Shown in pieces: positions 25,272-34,711 of a stretch of DNA of 64,000 nucleotides. This DNA comes from Martinezella hainanensis (GTDB lineage Bacteria; Pseudomonadota; Alphaproteobacteria; Rhizobiales; Rhizobiaceae): assembly GCF_900094555.1 (NCBI RefSeq), contig NZ_FMAC01000006.1:186001-250000 (forward strand), given 5' to 3'. Numbering within the stretch: the first letter of the stretch is position 1; each line of letters starts with the position of its first letter. The notes under the pieces were generated by a model. It was not told the origin of the DNA, made no database searches, and worked only from the letters and a program-made list of their open reading frames with translations. A program made the translations under genes and the position numbers.

Positions 25272-26672
25272 TTAGCCTTTGACTCCGCCCTGGCTATCGA
25301 GCTCCTTCAGAACCTCGTCGACGGCGGCTTTGGCAATGGAGATCATTTCATCGATTTCCGCCTCGGTCATGACGAGCGGCGGCGCGAAGCCCAGAATGTC
25401 TCCATGCGGCATTGCACGGGCGATCAGATTGCGGTTGCGCGCAGCCTGCGAAATCCGCGCGCCAACCTTGAGGGCCGGGTCGAATGCAACCTTGCTGTCA
25501 CGATCGGCAACAAACTCCACCGCCGCCAGCATGCCGACACCGCGGACTTCGCCCACGATGGGGTTTTGCTCGAAGGCGGCCTTCAGGCGCTTCATCAGAT
25601 AGGCACCCTTCTTCGCGGACTGGCCCGCCAGATCCTCGCGCTCGACGATGTCAAGCACGGCATTGGCAGCCGCGGCGCCGATCGGATGGCCGGAATAGGT
25701 ATAGCCATGGGAGAATGAGCCCACGCGCGGCGTGGCTTCCTCCATGACCTCGTAGACCTTCTGTGACACGATCGAGGCGGACAAAGGGACATAGGCTGAT
25801 GTCAGCCCCTTGGCGACCGTCACCAGATCGGGTTCCATGCCATAGAGGTGAGAGCCGAACATGGCGCCGGTGCGACCGAAGCCACAGATCACCTCGTCGG
25901 CGATGAGCAATACGTCGTATTTCTGCAGGACGGCCTGGATCTTCGGCCAGTACCCAACCGGCGGCGGGGTGATTCCGCCTGTTCCAAGAACCGGCTCGGC
26001 AATGAATGCGCCGACGGTATCCGGGCCTTCCGCTATGATCATCGCCTCGAGTTCATCGGCACGCCGCTGCGAAAACGCCTCCTCGGTCTCGCCCGGATGG
26101 GCACCGCGATAAAAATGCGGAACACCGGTGCGCAGGATGCCGGAAACCGGCAGATCCATGTGGTCATGGTAAAAACTGAGGCCCGTCATGGAGCCGGCGA
26201 CGACCGAGCAACCGTGATAGCCGCGCTCGCGGGCGATGATCTTCTTCTTGTGCGGCTTGCCACGCAGGTTGTTGTAATACCAGACAATCTTTGCCTGCGT
26301 TTCGTTGGCATCCGAACCCGAGAGACCGTAGAAGACCTTGGACATGTTGCCCGGCGCCATCCTGACGAGCCGATCGGACAGCCTTGCGAGCTCCTCCGTC
26401 GTATGGGCAGCGTACGAGTGGTAATAGGCCAGCTTGTAGGCCTGGCGAGCAATGGCCTCGGCCACTTCTGTCCGCCCATAGCCGATGTTAACGCAGTAGA
26501 GTCCGGCGAAACCGTCGATATATTCCCTACCCGTTGCGTCCTGGATTCGGACGCCCTTGCCGGTCTCCATGATGGTGGGATCGGCATCGCCCTGCGCGTA
26601 ATCCTTCAGGTAGGTGAAAGGATGCAGGACGGTCCTGCGATCCATGTCGGCGATTTCAGCAATATCAATCAT
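25272..26672 (-). CDS. Class III aminotransferase (omega/GABA:pyruvate type)
   Basis: The 466-residue PLP enzyme has YYNNLRGKPHKKKIIARER, GYHGCSV, DEVICGFGRTG and Lys in LVTVAKGLTSAYVPL, the pattern of omega-amino acid:pyruvate and putrescine/GABA:pyruvate transaminases. It would convert an omega-amine to a semialdehyde for the dehydrogenase encoded just upstream. ATG 26672 (MIDIAEIADMDRR) has GAGGAA six bases before it and is preferred to ATG 26678. Confidence 0.92.
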   Translation of the reverse strand: MIDIAEIADMDRRTVLHPFTYLKDYAQGDADPTIMETGKGVRIQDATGREYIDGFAGLYCVNIGYGRTEVAEAIARQAYKLAYYHSYAAHTTEELARLSDRLVRMAPGNMSKVFYGLSGSDANETQAKIVWYYNNLRGKPHKKKIIARERGYHGCSVVAGSMTGLSFYHDHMDLPVSGILRTGVPHFYRGAHPGETEEAFSQRRADELEAMIIAEGPDTVGAFIAEPVLGTGGITPPPVGYWPKIQAVLQKYDVLLIADEVICGFGRTGAMFGSHLYGMEPDLVTVAKGLTSAYVPLSASIVSQKVYEVMEEATPRVGSFSHGYTYSGHPIGAAAANAVLDIVEREDLAGQSAKKGAYLMKRLKAAFEQNPIVGEVRGVGMLAAVEFVADRDSKVAFDPALKVGARISQAARNRNLIARAMPHGDILGFAPPLVMTEAEIDEMISIAKAAVDEVLKELDSQGGVKG

Positions 26673-26682
26673 ATTCATTTCC

Positions 26683-28170
26683 TCACGCGGCCAGGCCGCC
26701 AAAGCAGACGTATTTCAGTTCCATGAATTCCTGCAGCCCATGACGCGAGCCCTCGCGGCCCAGCCCGGATTGCTTCCATCCGCCGAACGGGATGGGTCCG
26801 CCAGTGAACGAGGCCGTGTTGACGCCGACCATCCCGTATTCGAGGGCGTCGGAGAGGCGCATGGCGCGCTTGAGGTCGCGGGTATAGACGTAGGCAGCGA
26901 GCCCCATTTCGCTCGCATTGGCCGCGGCCCTTACTTCATCCTCGCTCTCGAACCGCAGCACCGGTGCGATCGGGCCAAAGGTCTCCTCAAATGCAATCAG
27001 CATGTCGGGGGTGACATCGACAAGCAGCGTGGGAGGGACGAAGTTGCCCGACTTCGGATCTGGAACGCCGCCGGCCAGAACTCTGGCCCCCTTCCCGATT
27101 GCATCGGCAATGTGCAAGCGGCATTTCTCGACGACAGCCACCCTGGTCATCGGGCCGATGTCGACCCCCGGCTGGAAGCCGGGTCCGATCCGGAGATTTC
27201 CGATCCGTGCCAGCAGGTGCGCGACGAAGGCATCGTGAATGCCGGCCTGGACGTAGATCCTGTTTGCGGCCAGGCAGTCCTGGCCTGATGTCGTGAATTT
27301 CGCGGTGATGCAGCCCTCTACAGCCTCCCCCAGATCCGCGTCGTCGAACACGATAAATGGTGCGTGACCGCCAAGCTCCATCGACACTTTCTTCACCGTC
27401 TGCGCCGCCTTGCCCAGCAGAATACGGCCGACTTCGGTCGAGCCGGTGAAGCTGAAGGCGCGGACCCGCTCGTCGGAAAGAAGCCCCTCGGTCAGAAGCA
27501 CGGCATCGCCCGTGACAACCTGGAACACGCCCGCTGGAAAGCCAGCGCGATGAGCAAGTTCGGCAAGCGCAAGGGCCGAGAGCGGCGTTTCGACCGCCGG
27601 CTTGACAATGACAGGACAGCCGGCCGCGAGCGCCGCCGCAGCCTTGCGAGCAATCATCGCGCTCGGGAAATTCCACGGTGTCACAGCCGCGCTGATGCCG
27701 ACCGGCTGCATGGAAACGAACAGACGACTCGACGGCTTGTGCGCCGGGATCGTCTCGCCGTAGGCACGCTCGCCTTCGGCGGCAAACCATTCGATGAAGC
27801 CAACGCCGTACAGGATCTCCGCAGCGGACTCGCTTACCGGCTTGCCCTGCTCTGCGGTCAGGATCACAGCGAGATCATGGGCATGCTCGCGAATGAGACC
27901 GGCCCACTTGAGGAGCAGTTGTCCCCGCTCTCGTGCCATAAGCTCGCGCCATCTGGCAAATGCCTGCTCGGCAGCGTCGATCGCCTGGCCAAGCAACGCG
28001 TCGTCGCAATCGACAACCTGCGCAATTTCCTCACCTGTCGCCGGGTCCAACACGGCAGTCGATGTCGACGTCCCTGCCCACGCGCTGGCAATGTACGACC
28101 TGTCGCGAAGCAAGTCCTTATCGCCCAATTGCGTCAACACGTGGCGTGCTGTCGGTATCGTATTCAACAT
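26683..28170 (-). CDS. gabD: Succinate-semialdehyde dehydrogenase-type aldehyde dehydrogenase
   Basis: This 495-residue NAD(P)-dependent aldehyde dehydrogenase has TPWNFPSAMIARKAAAALAA, FTGSTEVGRIL, catalytic Glu in SMELGGHAPFIVFDDADL, Cys in TSGQDCLAANR and FGGWKQSGLGREG at the end. The sequence is GabD-like. First gene of the operon, divergent from the Lrp regulator; it would oxidise the semialdehyde produced by the aminotransferase. Other omega-semialdehydes are possible substrates. Confidence 0.9.
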   Translation of the reverse strand: MLNTIPTARHVLTQLGDKDLLRDRSYIASAWAGTSTSTAVLDPATGEEIAQVVDCDDALLGQAIDAAEQAFARWRELMARERGQLLLKWAGLIREHAHDLAVILTAEQGKPVSESAAEILYGVGFIEWFAAEGERAYGETIPAHKPSSRLFVSMQPVGISAAVTPWNFPSAMIARKAAAALAAGCPVIVKPAVETPLSALALAELAHRAGFPAGVFQVVTGDAVLLTEGLLSDERVRAFSFTGSTEVGRILLGKAAQTVKKVSMELGGHAPFIVFDDADLGEAVEGCITAKFTTSGQDCLAANRIYVQAGIHDAFVAHLLARIGNLRIGPGFQPGVDIGPMTRVAVVEKCRLHIADAIGKGARVLAGGVPDPKSGNFVPPTLLVDVTPDMLIAFEETFGPIAPVLRFESEDEVRAAANASEMGLAAYVYTRDLKRAMRLSDALEYGMVGVNTASFTGGPIPFGGWKQSGLGREGSRHGLQEFMELKYVCFGGLAA

Positions 28171-28307
28171 TTCGCCTCTCGTTTCATTCCCCTCGTTGCG
28201 AGAAGCTTATGTGCAGTGCAGCGCGCTTATCCGGCAAGCTTGCTTGCTATAGTGACGAAACCCTGCTTTCTTTGGCACAGAAACGAAGAAAACCTGCGGA
28301 AAATCTG

Positions 28308-28784
28308 ATGCAGCTCGATCGACTGGATGCCCGCCTTCTAAACATTCTCCAATCGCACAACCGCCACAGTACCGAGGAACTGGGCGCATTGGTCGGCCTT
28401 TCAGCAACAGCCGTTCAGCGGCGGATCAAGCGTCTAAGAGAGGAAGGAGTGATCGAGGCGGACGTTTCCATCGTCAAGCCAAAGACCATCGGTCGACCGA
28501 TCGCCATGTTGGTGCTGGTATCCCTGGAGCGTGAACGAGCCGATATCGTCGACCGCTTCAAGCAGTCGATCCGCCAGACACCAGAGGTGATGAACGGGTA
28601 CTACGTGACGGGGGATTCGGACTTCGTGCTGATCGTCACCGCGCGCAGCATGGAAGACTATGAGGGCTTTACCCGCAAATTCTTCTACGAGAACCCCGAC
28701 ATCAAGGGTTTCAAGACCATGGTCGTGATGGATCGAGTGAAAGTTGGCTTCTCCGTGCCAATCGATTTTGACGACTTCTCATAA
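28308..28784 (+). CDS. Lrp/AsnC-family regulator
   Basis: The 158-residue protein has an N-terminal HTH (LDARLLNILQSHNRHSTEEL, GLSATAVQRRIKRLREEGVI) and a C-terminal RAM domain (VNGYYVTGDSDFVL-like segment, FKTMVVMDRVK). ATG 28308 begins the conserved QLDRLDARLL block. It is divergent from the dehydrogenase-aminotransferase-importer operon and probably activates it in response to the imported amino acid or amine. A palindrome, GCAAGCTTGC, is at 28234-28243 in the 137-bp shared region. Confidence 0.92.
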   Translation: MQLDRLDARLLNILQSHNRHSTEELGALVGLSATAVQRRIKRLREEGVIEADVSIVKPKTIGRPIAMLVLVSLERERADIVDRFKQSIRQTPEVMNGYYVTGDSDFVLIVTARSMEDYEGFTRKFFYENPDIKGFKTMVVMDRVKVGFSVPIDFDDFS

Positions 28785-29021
28785 GGTAACGCGCGCATAT
28801 CTGATTGGGAGAGATGACCCAGAAGCGGAGGCTTGAGGCCCAACCTTGCTTTGCTCTTGAAAGGTATCGAACCGACAACCTGCGGCTTCGAAATGCGACA
28901 TACCCGTTATCACACCGCGGCCTCAGCGAGGTGTCCACGCACCAAATTGGCTATTCTTAAGTTTTTCAATGTTTTCTAACGGGTGAGACCGGTCCGTTTT
29001 TCCTGACGCGGCATTTGCATT

Positions 29022-30182
29022 TCACCCAATATGCAATCGTTTCCCCACAGTCATTAGCATCCTGTCGGCACTTCTTGCGCCGAGCAACGACGATGAAACT
29101 TTTCCGCCTGCACTAGCGAGTGGAAACGTCAGCTGTGGACAACCGCTTAGGCCTGACAGACACAGAAGCTTGATGCAGCCGGAACGAAACGCTGCGAAGC
29201 TTTCCGGCGTAGCATCGCGCTTTGGCGGGCTCATCGCCAATGTCGGAAGAGCGACAACCACGTCATCGCAGAACAATCGGTCGATCTCCCTGGAAAAATG
29301 CTCTCGAATCCGACGCGCCTCGCGCACCTCCCCGACGTCCAGATTCGCTCCTGACAGAAGACGCGCGGCGATATCGGGTGCAATGGCTTGAGGCCGCCGG
29401 TCGAAAAGGGATCTGTTGCTTTCCCAAGCTTCCTTTTGGAGAATAGTGACGAATGCCGAGGCAAGCTCATCCAAATTGAACGAGCTGATCGAGCCTGCTT
29501 CGCGAACGGAAATGGCGGCCGATCGAAAACGGGCGATCATTCCGTCTGCCACATCTTCTTCGATGGTATCAAAGATATTCTCGACGATGAGAACGGAGGA
29601 TGGTCGGTCGTCTGCCGCAGGTATTCCGACAGCACTCATGAGTGCGGCCATCTGCTCCAGGCTTCGCGTCATGAAACCGGGCACATCGAAGCTCGGCGCA
29701 AGGGGGCGCAGCCCTCCGTTGTCGAGACTTCCATGTGTGGGCCGCCAGCCGACGAGACCGTTGATGGCGGCCGGCAGCCGGATGGAGCCGGACGTATCTG
29801 TTCCGAGGCCGATATCCGCAAGGCCCGCGGCGACTGCGACGGCAGAGCCCGACGACGAGCCGCCCGGAATGAGATCGGGATCGGAAGGATTGATCGGCAT
29901 GCCGAAATGGAGGTTGCCGCCGATGAGGGAATAGGCAAGTTCATCCGTATTGGTCTTGCCTACGAACCGGGCTCCCGCATCCAAAAGCGTTTGAACGAGA
30001 GGAGCCGTCGATGTCTTGATGCCGGAGGCAGCGAGTAACATGGCATTGCCGGCGGCCGTCGGATAACCAGTAACATCGAAAAGATCCTTGACGGCCAGGC
30101 GAAGGCCGGAAAGCGGGCCGGCAGCCGCATGCCCGACATTGGCTTCTGGATAGGGCATGAATGCGTTCCACCGGTCATCCAC
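29022..30182 (-). CDS. Amidase (AtzE/GatA-like)
   Basis: This compact 386-residue amidase-signature enzyme has Lys32 (LAVKDLFDVTG), the GGSSSGSA loop at 107-114 and nucleophile Ser133 in GTDTSGSIRLPA, all canonical. The start is GTG 30182 with GGGAG seven bases before it, 11 nt after the LivF stop. As the last gene of the amiC/amiR operon it probably hydrolyses the amide taken up by the transporter or released from a nitrile-type compound by the first enzyme. Confidence 0.9.
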   Translation of the reverse strand: MDDRWNAFMPYPEANVGHAAAGPLSGLRLAVKDLFDVTGYPTAAGNAMLLAASGIKTSTAPLVQTLLDAGARFVGKTNTDELAYSLIGGNLHFGMPINPSDPDLIPGGSSSGSAVAVAAGLADIGLGTDTSGSIRLPAAINGLVGWRPTHGSLDNGGLRPLAPSFDVPGFMTRSLEQMAALMSAVGIPAADDRPSSVLIVENIFDTIEEDVADGMIARFRSAAISVREAGSISSFNLDELASAFVTILQKEAWESNRSLFDRRPQAIAPDIAARLLSGANLDVGEVREARRIREHFSREIDRLFCDDVVVALPTLAMSPPKRDATPESFAAFRSGCIKLLCLSGLSGCPQLTFPLASAGGKVSSSLLGARSADRMLMTVGKRLHIG

Positions 30183-30193
30183 TTGCCCGCTCC

Positions 30194-30901
30194 CTAGATT
30201 TTCAGATGCTGCAGAACGCGGCCGCGGCTGTCCGGCCCATTGGAACTTTCGTCCTCGATCGTCCCGAGTTTGAGAATAGCCCAGCGATCCGCCACGGAAA
30301 GAGCGAAGTCCAGGTTCTGCTCGACCAGAAGGATGGTCGTGCCGCGCTTCTCACGATCATCCTTCAATGCATCGGCGATGTTGTGGACGACGGAGGGTTG
30401 CAGACCCTCGGAAATCTCATCGATCAGGAGGAGCTTTGGCCGCAGCATCAGCGCGCGCGCCAGGATCAGCATCTTTTGCTCCCCGCCCGACAGGGTCCCG
30501 GCCTTCTGAGCCAGGCGGTCCTTCAGGAACGGGAAATAGCCATAGACCCTATCCAGAGCGGATGCCAGATCGCGATCGCTCGTGAGCGCCAGGCGCAGAT
30601 TGTCGCGGATGGAAAGATCCTGAAACAGCGGCAACTCCTGCGGCGCATAGCCGATGCCGGAGGCGATCAGCTCCGTGGGCTTCCGGCCGGTAATAACAGC
30701 ACCGTCCACCTCGATCTTGCCTTTGCCAACACGCAGGAAGCCAAGAATCGTCTTCAGCAGCGTTGTCTTGCCCATACCGTTTTTGCCCATGAGGGCGAAG
30801 ATCTCGCCCGGCCGGATGGCGAGCGACACGCCATTGACGACATCGACCGCACCATATCCACTCGATACGCCGGTGAGCTTGAGTTTGAACGCTTCAGCCA
30901 T
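30194..30901 (-). CDS. livF: LivF-type ABC transporter ATP-binding protein
   Basis: The 235-residue NBD has Walker A GKNGMGKTT, signature LSGGEQKMLILARAL, Walker B LLLIDEISEGL and VEQNLDFAL, the LivF/UrtE pattern. Note Glu-Ile instead of Glu-Pro in Walker B (DEIS), as is normal for this subfamily. ATG 30901 overlaps the end of the LivM-LivG fusion by 8 nt. It belongs to the amide-regulated operon. Confidence 0.93.
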   Translation of the reverse strand: MAEAFKLKLTGVSSGYGAVDVVNGVSLAIRPGEIFALMGKNGMGKTTLLKTILGFLRVGKGKIEVDGAVITGRKPTELIASGIGYAPQELPLFQDLSIRDNLRLALTSDRDLASALDRVYGYFPFLKDRLAQKAGTLSGGEQKMLILARALMLRPKLLLIDEISEGLQPSVVHNIADALKDDREKRGTTILLVEQNLDFALSVADRWAILKLGTIEDESSNGPDSRGRVLQHLKI

Positions 30902-32651
30902 GGGCGCCTCCCGCGTAGATGGTGCGGACCGTTTCGGAATTGACAACCTCATCCACGGTGCCGTCGAGAACGAGCTTGCCCTGATGGAGAACCACGATGC
31001 GGCTCGATATATTGCGCACGAAATCCAGATCGTGCTCGACCAGGATGGCGGCGTACCCCATCTCGTCCGTCAGCTTCCTGAGAATGGTACCGATGGTCAT
31101 ACGCTCGGTCTTGGTGAGACCCGCCGTCGGTTCGTCGAGAAGAATGACACGGGGTTCCAGAGCGACGACCATCGCCAGTTCGAGAGCCTGCCTTTGACCA
31201 TGCGACAGCAGCGATACGGGCTTGTCCAGCATATCCGCCATGCCCGTCAGCGTCAGGATCTCGATTGCGGCCGCAGGCAGCGTGATCTCGGCAAGCGATC
31301 GCATCGGGCTGGGCGTCTCATGACTGAGACGCGCCATCTTGAGGCACTGGCCAATGGTCATGCTGTCGAAGATGCTGGCGATCTGGAATTTGCGCCCGAC
31401 GCCGAGCGCCACGATCCGTTCAGGCGCGCGACCGGCGATGCTCGTGCCACCGATGTCCACCTGGCCTTCGATCTGCTGAGTACCATCCGAGAGACAGCGC
31501 ATCAGTGTGGTCTTGCCGGCACCGTTCGGGCCAACGAGGCTGACGAGCTCTCCCCTTCCAATTTCAAGATCGATGCCCTTGAGGACGGAGAGGCTGCCAT
31601 AGGACTTGCCGAGACCACGGATCGACAGAAGGTTTTTGCCTGCGACGCCCCCCTCATTGAGGGCTAAGTGCGCCGGAAATGACTTCAGAGTGCTGTTGGA
31701 GCTTGCCGATTGCAGGAAACGCGTCACAAGAGATGCAAGGCCTCCCGGCAAGACGATGATCATAAGGACGAAGAGCGCGCCAACGATCAGCTGCCACAGG
31801 AAGGGCAGATCGCCAGAGAGACTGGCGCTCAGATAATCGATACCAACTGCCCCGACCAGGGGGCCGACAATCGTTCCGCGACCGCCGAGCGCTGTCCAGA
31901 CGACGAGTTCGGTGCCGAAAACGAAACCGGTATTCTCGGGCGCGACGACCCCGGACGCATTGGCGTAGAGGAAGCCCGCAAGGCCGCATACGCCGGCGAG
32001 AACACCCGTCAGGGCGATCTTCAGTACAGCAGGATTCATGCCCAAATAGGCGACGCGCGCTTCGTTGTCGCGGATCGCCACGAGCAACCGGCCGGCATCG
32101 GAGCGGACAAAAACCATCGCGAGAACAGCCAAGGTGAAGAGACACACGCCTGACAGGCGAAAATAGCCGGGAAGTCCGAGCGGCAGAGTGTCATAGCCGA
32201 CAAGACCGCTCGAGGAGCCGGTCCAGATACCGCCCGAAAAGACCAGTTGCGTGATGACGATCGGTACGACGAGCGAAATCACGGTGGCATAGAGCGGCGT
32301 CGACCCATGATAGAACGACAGCCAGCCGACCGCGAGGCCAAGCAGGAGCGGAACGAGGATGGCGGCGGCAAGCGCGAGGACAAATAAGGTCGGACTTGCG
32401 CCGATATGGGTGAGAACCATGGCGGTGGCATAGGCACCAACACCAAAAAATGCCGCCTGCCCGAAGGTGAGCACGCCCGTATAGCCCCAGAGCAAGTCGA
32501 CAGTGATCGCCAGCATGGCGTAGATCATCGACCGTGTAAGGACGTTGAGACTGAAGCGGCCGAGAAACATCGGTCCAAAGACAATCAGCAGGATTGCTGC
32601 GAACGCTAGCACCAGCAAAAGGACAAGCCGGAGTTTCTGTTTGTCAGGCAC
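30894..32651 (-). CDS. LivM-LivG fusion: ABC permease joined to ATP-binding domain
   Basis: One 585-residue chain contains a LivM-type permease (about 1-320: RSMIYAMLAITVDLLWGYTG, FFGVGAYATAM, ALGGRGTIVGPLVGA) followed by a LivG-type NBD (about 335-585: Walker A GPNGAGKTT, signature LSHGQRQALELAMV, Walker B VILLDEPTAGL, H-loop VEHDLDFVR). There is no stop between the parts. The start is GTG 32651, overlapping the LivH stop by 8 nt. Such fusions are known in urea/branched-chain type systems of alphaproteobacteria. Confidence 0.92.
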   Translation of the reverse strand: MPDKQKLRLVLLLVLAFAAILLIVFGPMFLGRFSLNVLTRSMIYAMLAITVDLLWGYTGVLTFGQAAFFGVGAYATAMVLTHIGASPTLFVLALAAAILVPLLLGLAVGWLSFYHGSTPLYATVISLVVPIVITQLVFSGGIWTGSSSGLVGYDTLPLGLPGYFRLSGVCLFTLAVLAMVFVRSDAGRLLVAIRDNEARVAYLGMNPAVLKIALTGVLAGVCGLAGFLYANASGVVAPENTGFVFGTELVVWTALGGRGTIVGPLVGAVGIDYLSASLSGDLPFLWQLIVGALFVLMIIVLPGGLASLVTRFLQSASSNSTLKSFPAHLALNEGGVAGKNLLSIRGLGKSYGSLSVLKGIDLEIGRGELVSLVGPNGAGKTTLMRCLSDGTQQIEGQVDIGGTSIAGRAPERIVALGVGRKFQIASIFDSMTIGQCLKMARLSHETPSPMRSLAEITLPAAAIEILTLTGMADMLDKPVSLLSHGQRQALELAMVVALEPRVILLDEPTAGLTKTERMTIGTILRKLTDEMGYAAILVEHDLDFVRNISSRIVVLHQGKLVLDGTVDEVVNSETVRTIYAGGAHG

Positions 32652-33477
32652 GGGCAAATCCTTTCGGGCGGATGCGCAGTACGACCGCGCAGAGGACGGC
32701 CACGGTAATGCCGCCGAGGATGGGGCTGAAATAGGTGCTAACCAGCACCTGAGCGGCACCGAAGATAAGACAGGCGGCAGCAAGCGCACCGAAAGAAGAG
32801 CCTGCTACCATCACCAGCATGAATGCGCCCGTCAGCCAGGCGACGCCCATATTGGGATCGACGCTGGTCAGCGGTGCGAGCAGCACGCCGGCCAAGGCGG
32901 CAAGGCCGGCGCCGATCATGAAAGTTGCGAGCCGCACCTTTTCCGTATCAATGCCGAGTACGCGCGCCAGCGTTTCGTTCATGATGACGGCGCGGGCGGA
33001 AAGACCAAGGCGTGTGCCATCCAAAAGAAGGGTGAAGCCGAGGCCCAGCGCGATCGCGGCGACAATGGCGAAAAGGCGATAGGACGAATAGCCGACGCCA
33101 AACAGATCGAAAGTGCCGGGTAGTAGCGCCGGGGTGAACTGCACATCGCGGCCAAACCAAAGGGTGATGAGCTGGCCGATGACGATGCCAAGGCCCCAGG
33201 TCGCAAGAATGGCATCGAGTGGCCGGCGATACAGAGGCCGGACGATGAAGCGTTCGGCGACACCGCCGAGAACGGCTCCGACCAGGAAGGCAAAGGGAAT
33301 GGCAAGCCATGGATTGAGGCCGAACCCGCCGACGACAACCGCGCAGTAAGCCCCGATGGTCAGCCATGCGCCATGCGCGAAATTGATGATCTTCAGCACG
33401 CCGAAGATCGCAAGCAGCCCCGCGGCAACGATGAAGAGAATGGCCGCAGTGCTGACGATATCGAGAAAGAGCGTCAT
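32644..33477 (-). CDS. livH: LivH-type ABC transporter permease
   Basis: The 277-residue branched-chain/urea-type permease has LAIFGVLKIINFAHGAWLTI at the N-terminus and LLAPLTSVDPNMGVAWLTGA later, with about eight hydrophobic segments. It forms the channel with the LivM part of the fusion protein. The gene follows the binding-protein gene after a GC-rich hairpin. Confidence 0.93.
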   Translation of the reverse strand: MTLFLDIVSTAAILFIVAAGLLAIFGVLKIINFAHGAWLTIGAYCAVVVGGFGLNPWLAIPFAFLVGAVLGGVAERFIVRPLYRRPLDAILATWGLGIVIGQLITLWFGRDVQFTPALLPGTFDLFGVGYSSYRLFAIVAAIALGLGFTLLLDGTRLGLSARAVIMNETLARVLGIDTEKVRLATFMIGAGLAALAGVLLAPLTSVDPNMGVAWLTGAFMLVMVAGSSFGALAAACLIFGAAQVLVSTYFSPILGGITVAVLCAVVLRIRPKGFARA

Positions 33478-33498
33478 TTCTGGAACTCCGATGCTGGA

Positions 33499-33519
33499 GG
33501 CGGGGCATCCTGCCCCGCC
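33499..33519 (-). promoter_or_regulatory. Stem-loop after binding-protein gene
   Basis: A perfect 9-bp stem, GGCGGGGCA / TGCCCCGCC, with a 3-nt loop lies 9 nt after the binding-protein stop and before livH, on the minus-strand transcript. No T-tract follows. It is the strongest of the five such hairpins in the window. Confidence 0.7.
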
Positions 33520-33528
33520 ACTCTGGTT

Positions 33529-34677
33529 TCAGAGCTTCGGGCACTGGTTGCCGGGATCGACGTCCTTGAAGCTATCGACGACCGCGACGCTGCCGTCATC
33601 CTTTACCTGGCCAAGATACATGGTCAGCGGCGCGTGGTGCTGCTTGTTCATGGAGATCTTGCCGCGCGGACCGGTGAAGGATACCTCGGGAAGAGCCTTG
33701 AGAACCTTTGCCGTATCGGTGCTGCCGGCCTTCTCGACGGCTGCCTTGTAAAGGTAGATCGCCTCATATTGCGGGACGGAAAGGTCGTTGGGCGTGCGCA
33801 GCTCCTTGCCGAACTTCTTGTCCATGGCCGAGAGAAACGCCTTGTTTTCGGGGCTGTCGATACCGGTCACGTAGGAAGCGGAGAGAAAGATGCCCTTGGC
33901 ATCCGCGCCCATGCTCTTGGCGGTACCCTCGTCGACGGCGAGATTGCCGTAAGGCAGGGTGACGCCGGCCGAGCGCAGTTGCTTGGTCAAGGTCACGTTC
34001 GGGGCGCCACCGGCCGTCGACGTCATGATGGCATCGGCCCCGGAGGACTTGATCTTGGAGATGATCGCCGTCCAGTCGCTACCGTCCATCGGCAGATATT
34101 CCTCGCCGACGACCTGGGCGCCGGCTTTTTCGATATAGCCCTTGGCAAAGCTCAGCATGCCGCGCCCGAAGGCATAATCCGAGCCGATGAGGAAGAATTT
34201 CTTCGCGCCCTGTTTGCTCATGAAATTGTCGACGACGGGCGGAACCTGTTGCTCGGGAACCCACGCATCGACGAAGAGATTGGCGTTGCAGGATTTGCCT
34301 TCGTAAAAGGATGTGTAGATATACGGCACGTCGCCCTTGGAAATGATCGGCAGTCCGGCATTGCGAGCAGCACTCGTCTCCATGGAGATGACGACATTCA
34401 CCTCCTTCTGGAAGACAAGGGAATCGAAGGCTTTTTGCGCGCCGGCCGCACCGGATGCATCGTCGGCGATCTCAAGCGCCAGCGGGCGTCCGAGCACGCC
34501 GCCTTTGGCATTGATTTCCTCGACGGCGAGTTCGGCAGCCTGAACGACGGACGGCGCGACCACGCTGTTTGCTCCGGAAAGCCCGACCGGTACGCCGATC
34601 TTGATCGGGTCCGCGGCGAAAGCTGCCGTGGCGTATGCCGCCGATGCCAGTGTGAGGACGATGGTTTTCATTTGCAT
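33529..34677 (-). CDS. Branched-chain/amide-type ABC transporter substrate-binding protein
   Basis: The 382-residue periplasmic type I binding protein has a signal peptide ending AAFA-ADPIKIG and the family blocks GVPVGLSGANSVVAPSVV, AAELAVEEINAKGGVLGRP and FLIGSDYAFGRGMLSFAKGY. It belongs to the Leu/Ile/Val-AmiC-UrtA superfamily, so amides or urea derivatives are plausible ligands in this operon. ATG 34677 has AAGGGA five bases before it. Confidence 0.92.
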   Translation of the reverse strand: MQMKTIVLTLASAAYATAAFAADPIKIGVPVGLSGANSVVAPSVVQAAELAVEEINAKGGVLGRPLALEIADDASGAAGAQKAFDSLVFQKEVNVVISMETSAARNAGLPIISKGDVPYIYTSFYEGKSCNANLFVDAWVPEQQVPPVVDNFMSKQGAKKFFLIGSDYAFGRGMLSFAKGYIEKAGAQVVGEEYLPMDGSDWTAIISKIKSSGADAIMTSTAGGAPNVTLTKQLRSAGVTLPYGNLAVDEGTAKSMGADAKGIFLSASYVTGIDSPENKAFLSAMDKKFGKELRTPNDLSVPQYEAIYLYKAAVEKAGSTDTAKVLKALPEVSFTGPRGKISMNKQHHAPLTMYLGQVKDDGSVAVVDSFKDVDPGNQCPKL

Positions 34678-34711
34678 TTTGTTCCCTTTTTCTTGATTTG
34701 GGTTGATATCA

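Noticed and set aside
28845-28930. tRNA-like stretch on the minus strand (TCGAACCGACAACCTGCGGCTTCGAA-like composition)
   Set aside because: It has T-loop- and anticodon-like words but no acceptor or D stem that pairs, so it is not called as a tRNA. A similar, equally non-folding stretch is at 48665-48720; both may be decayed sequence or chance.
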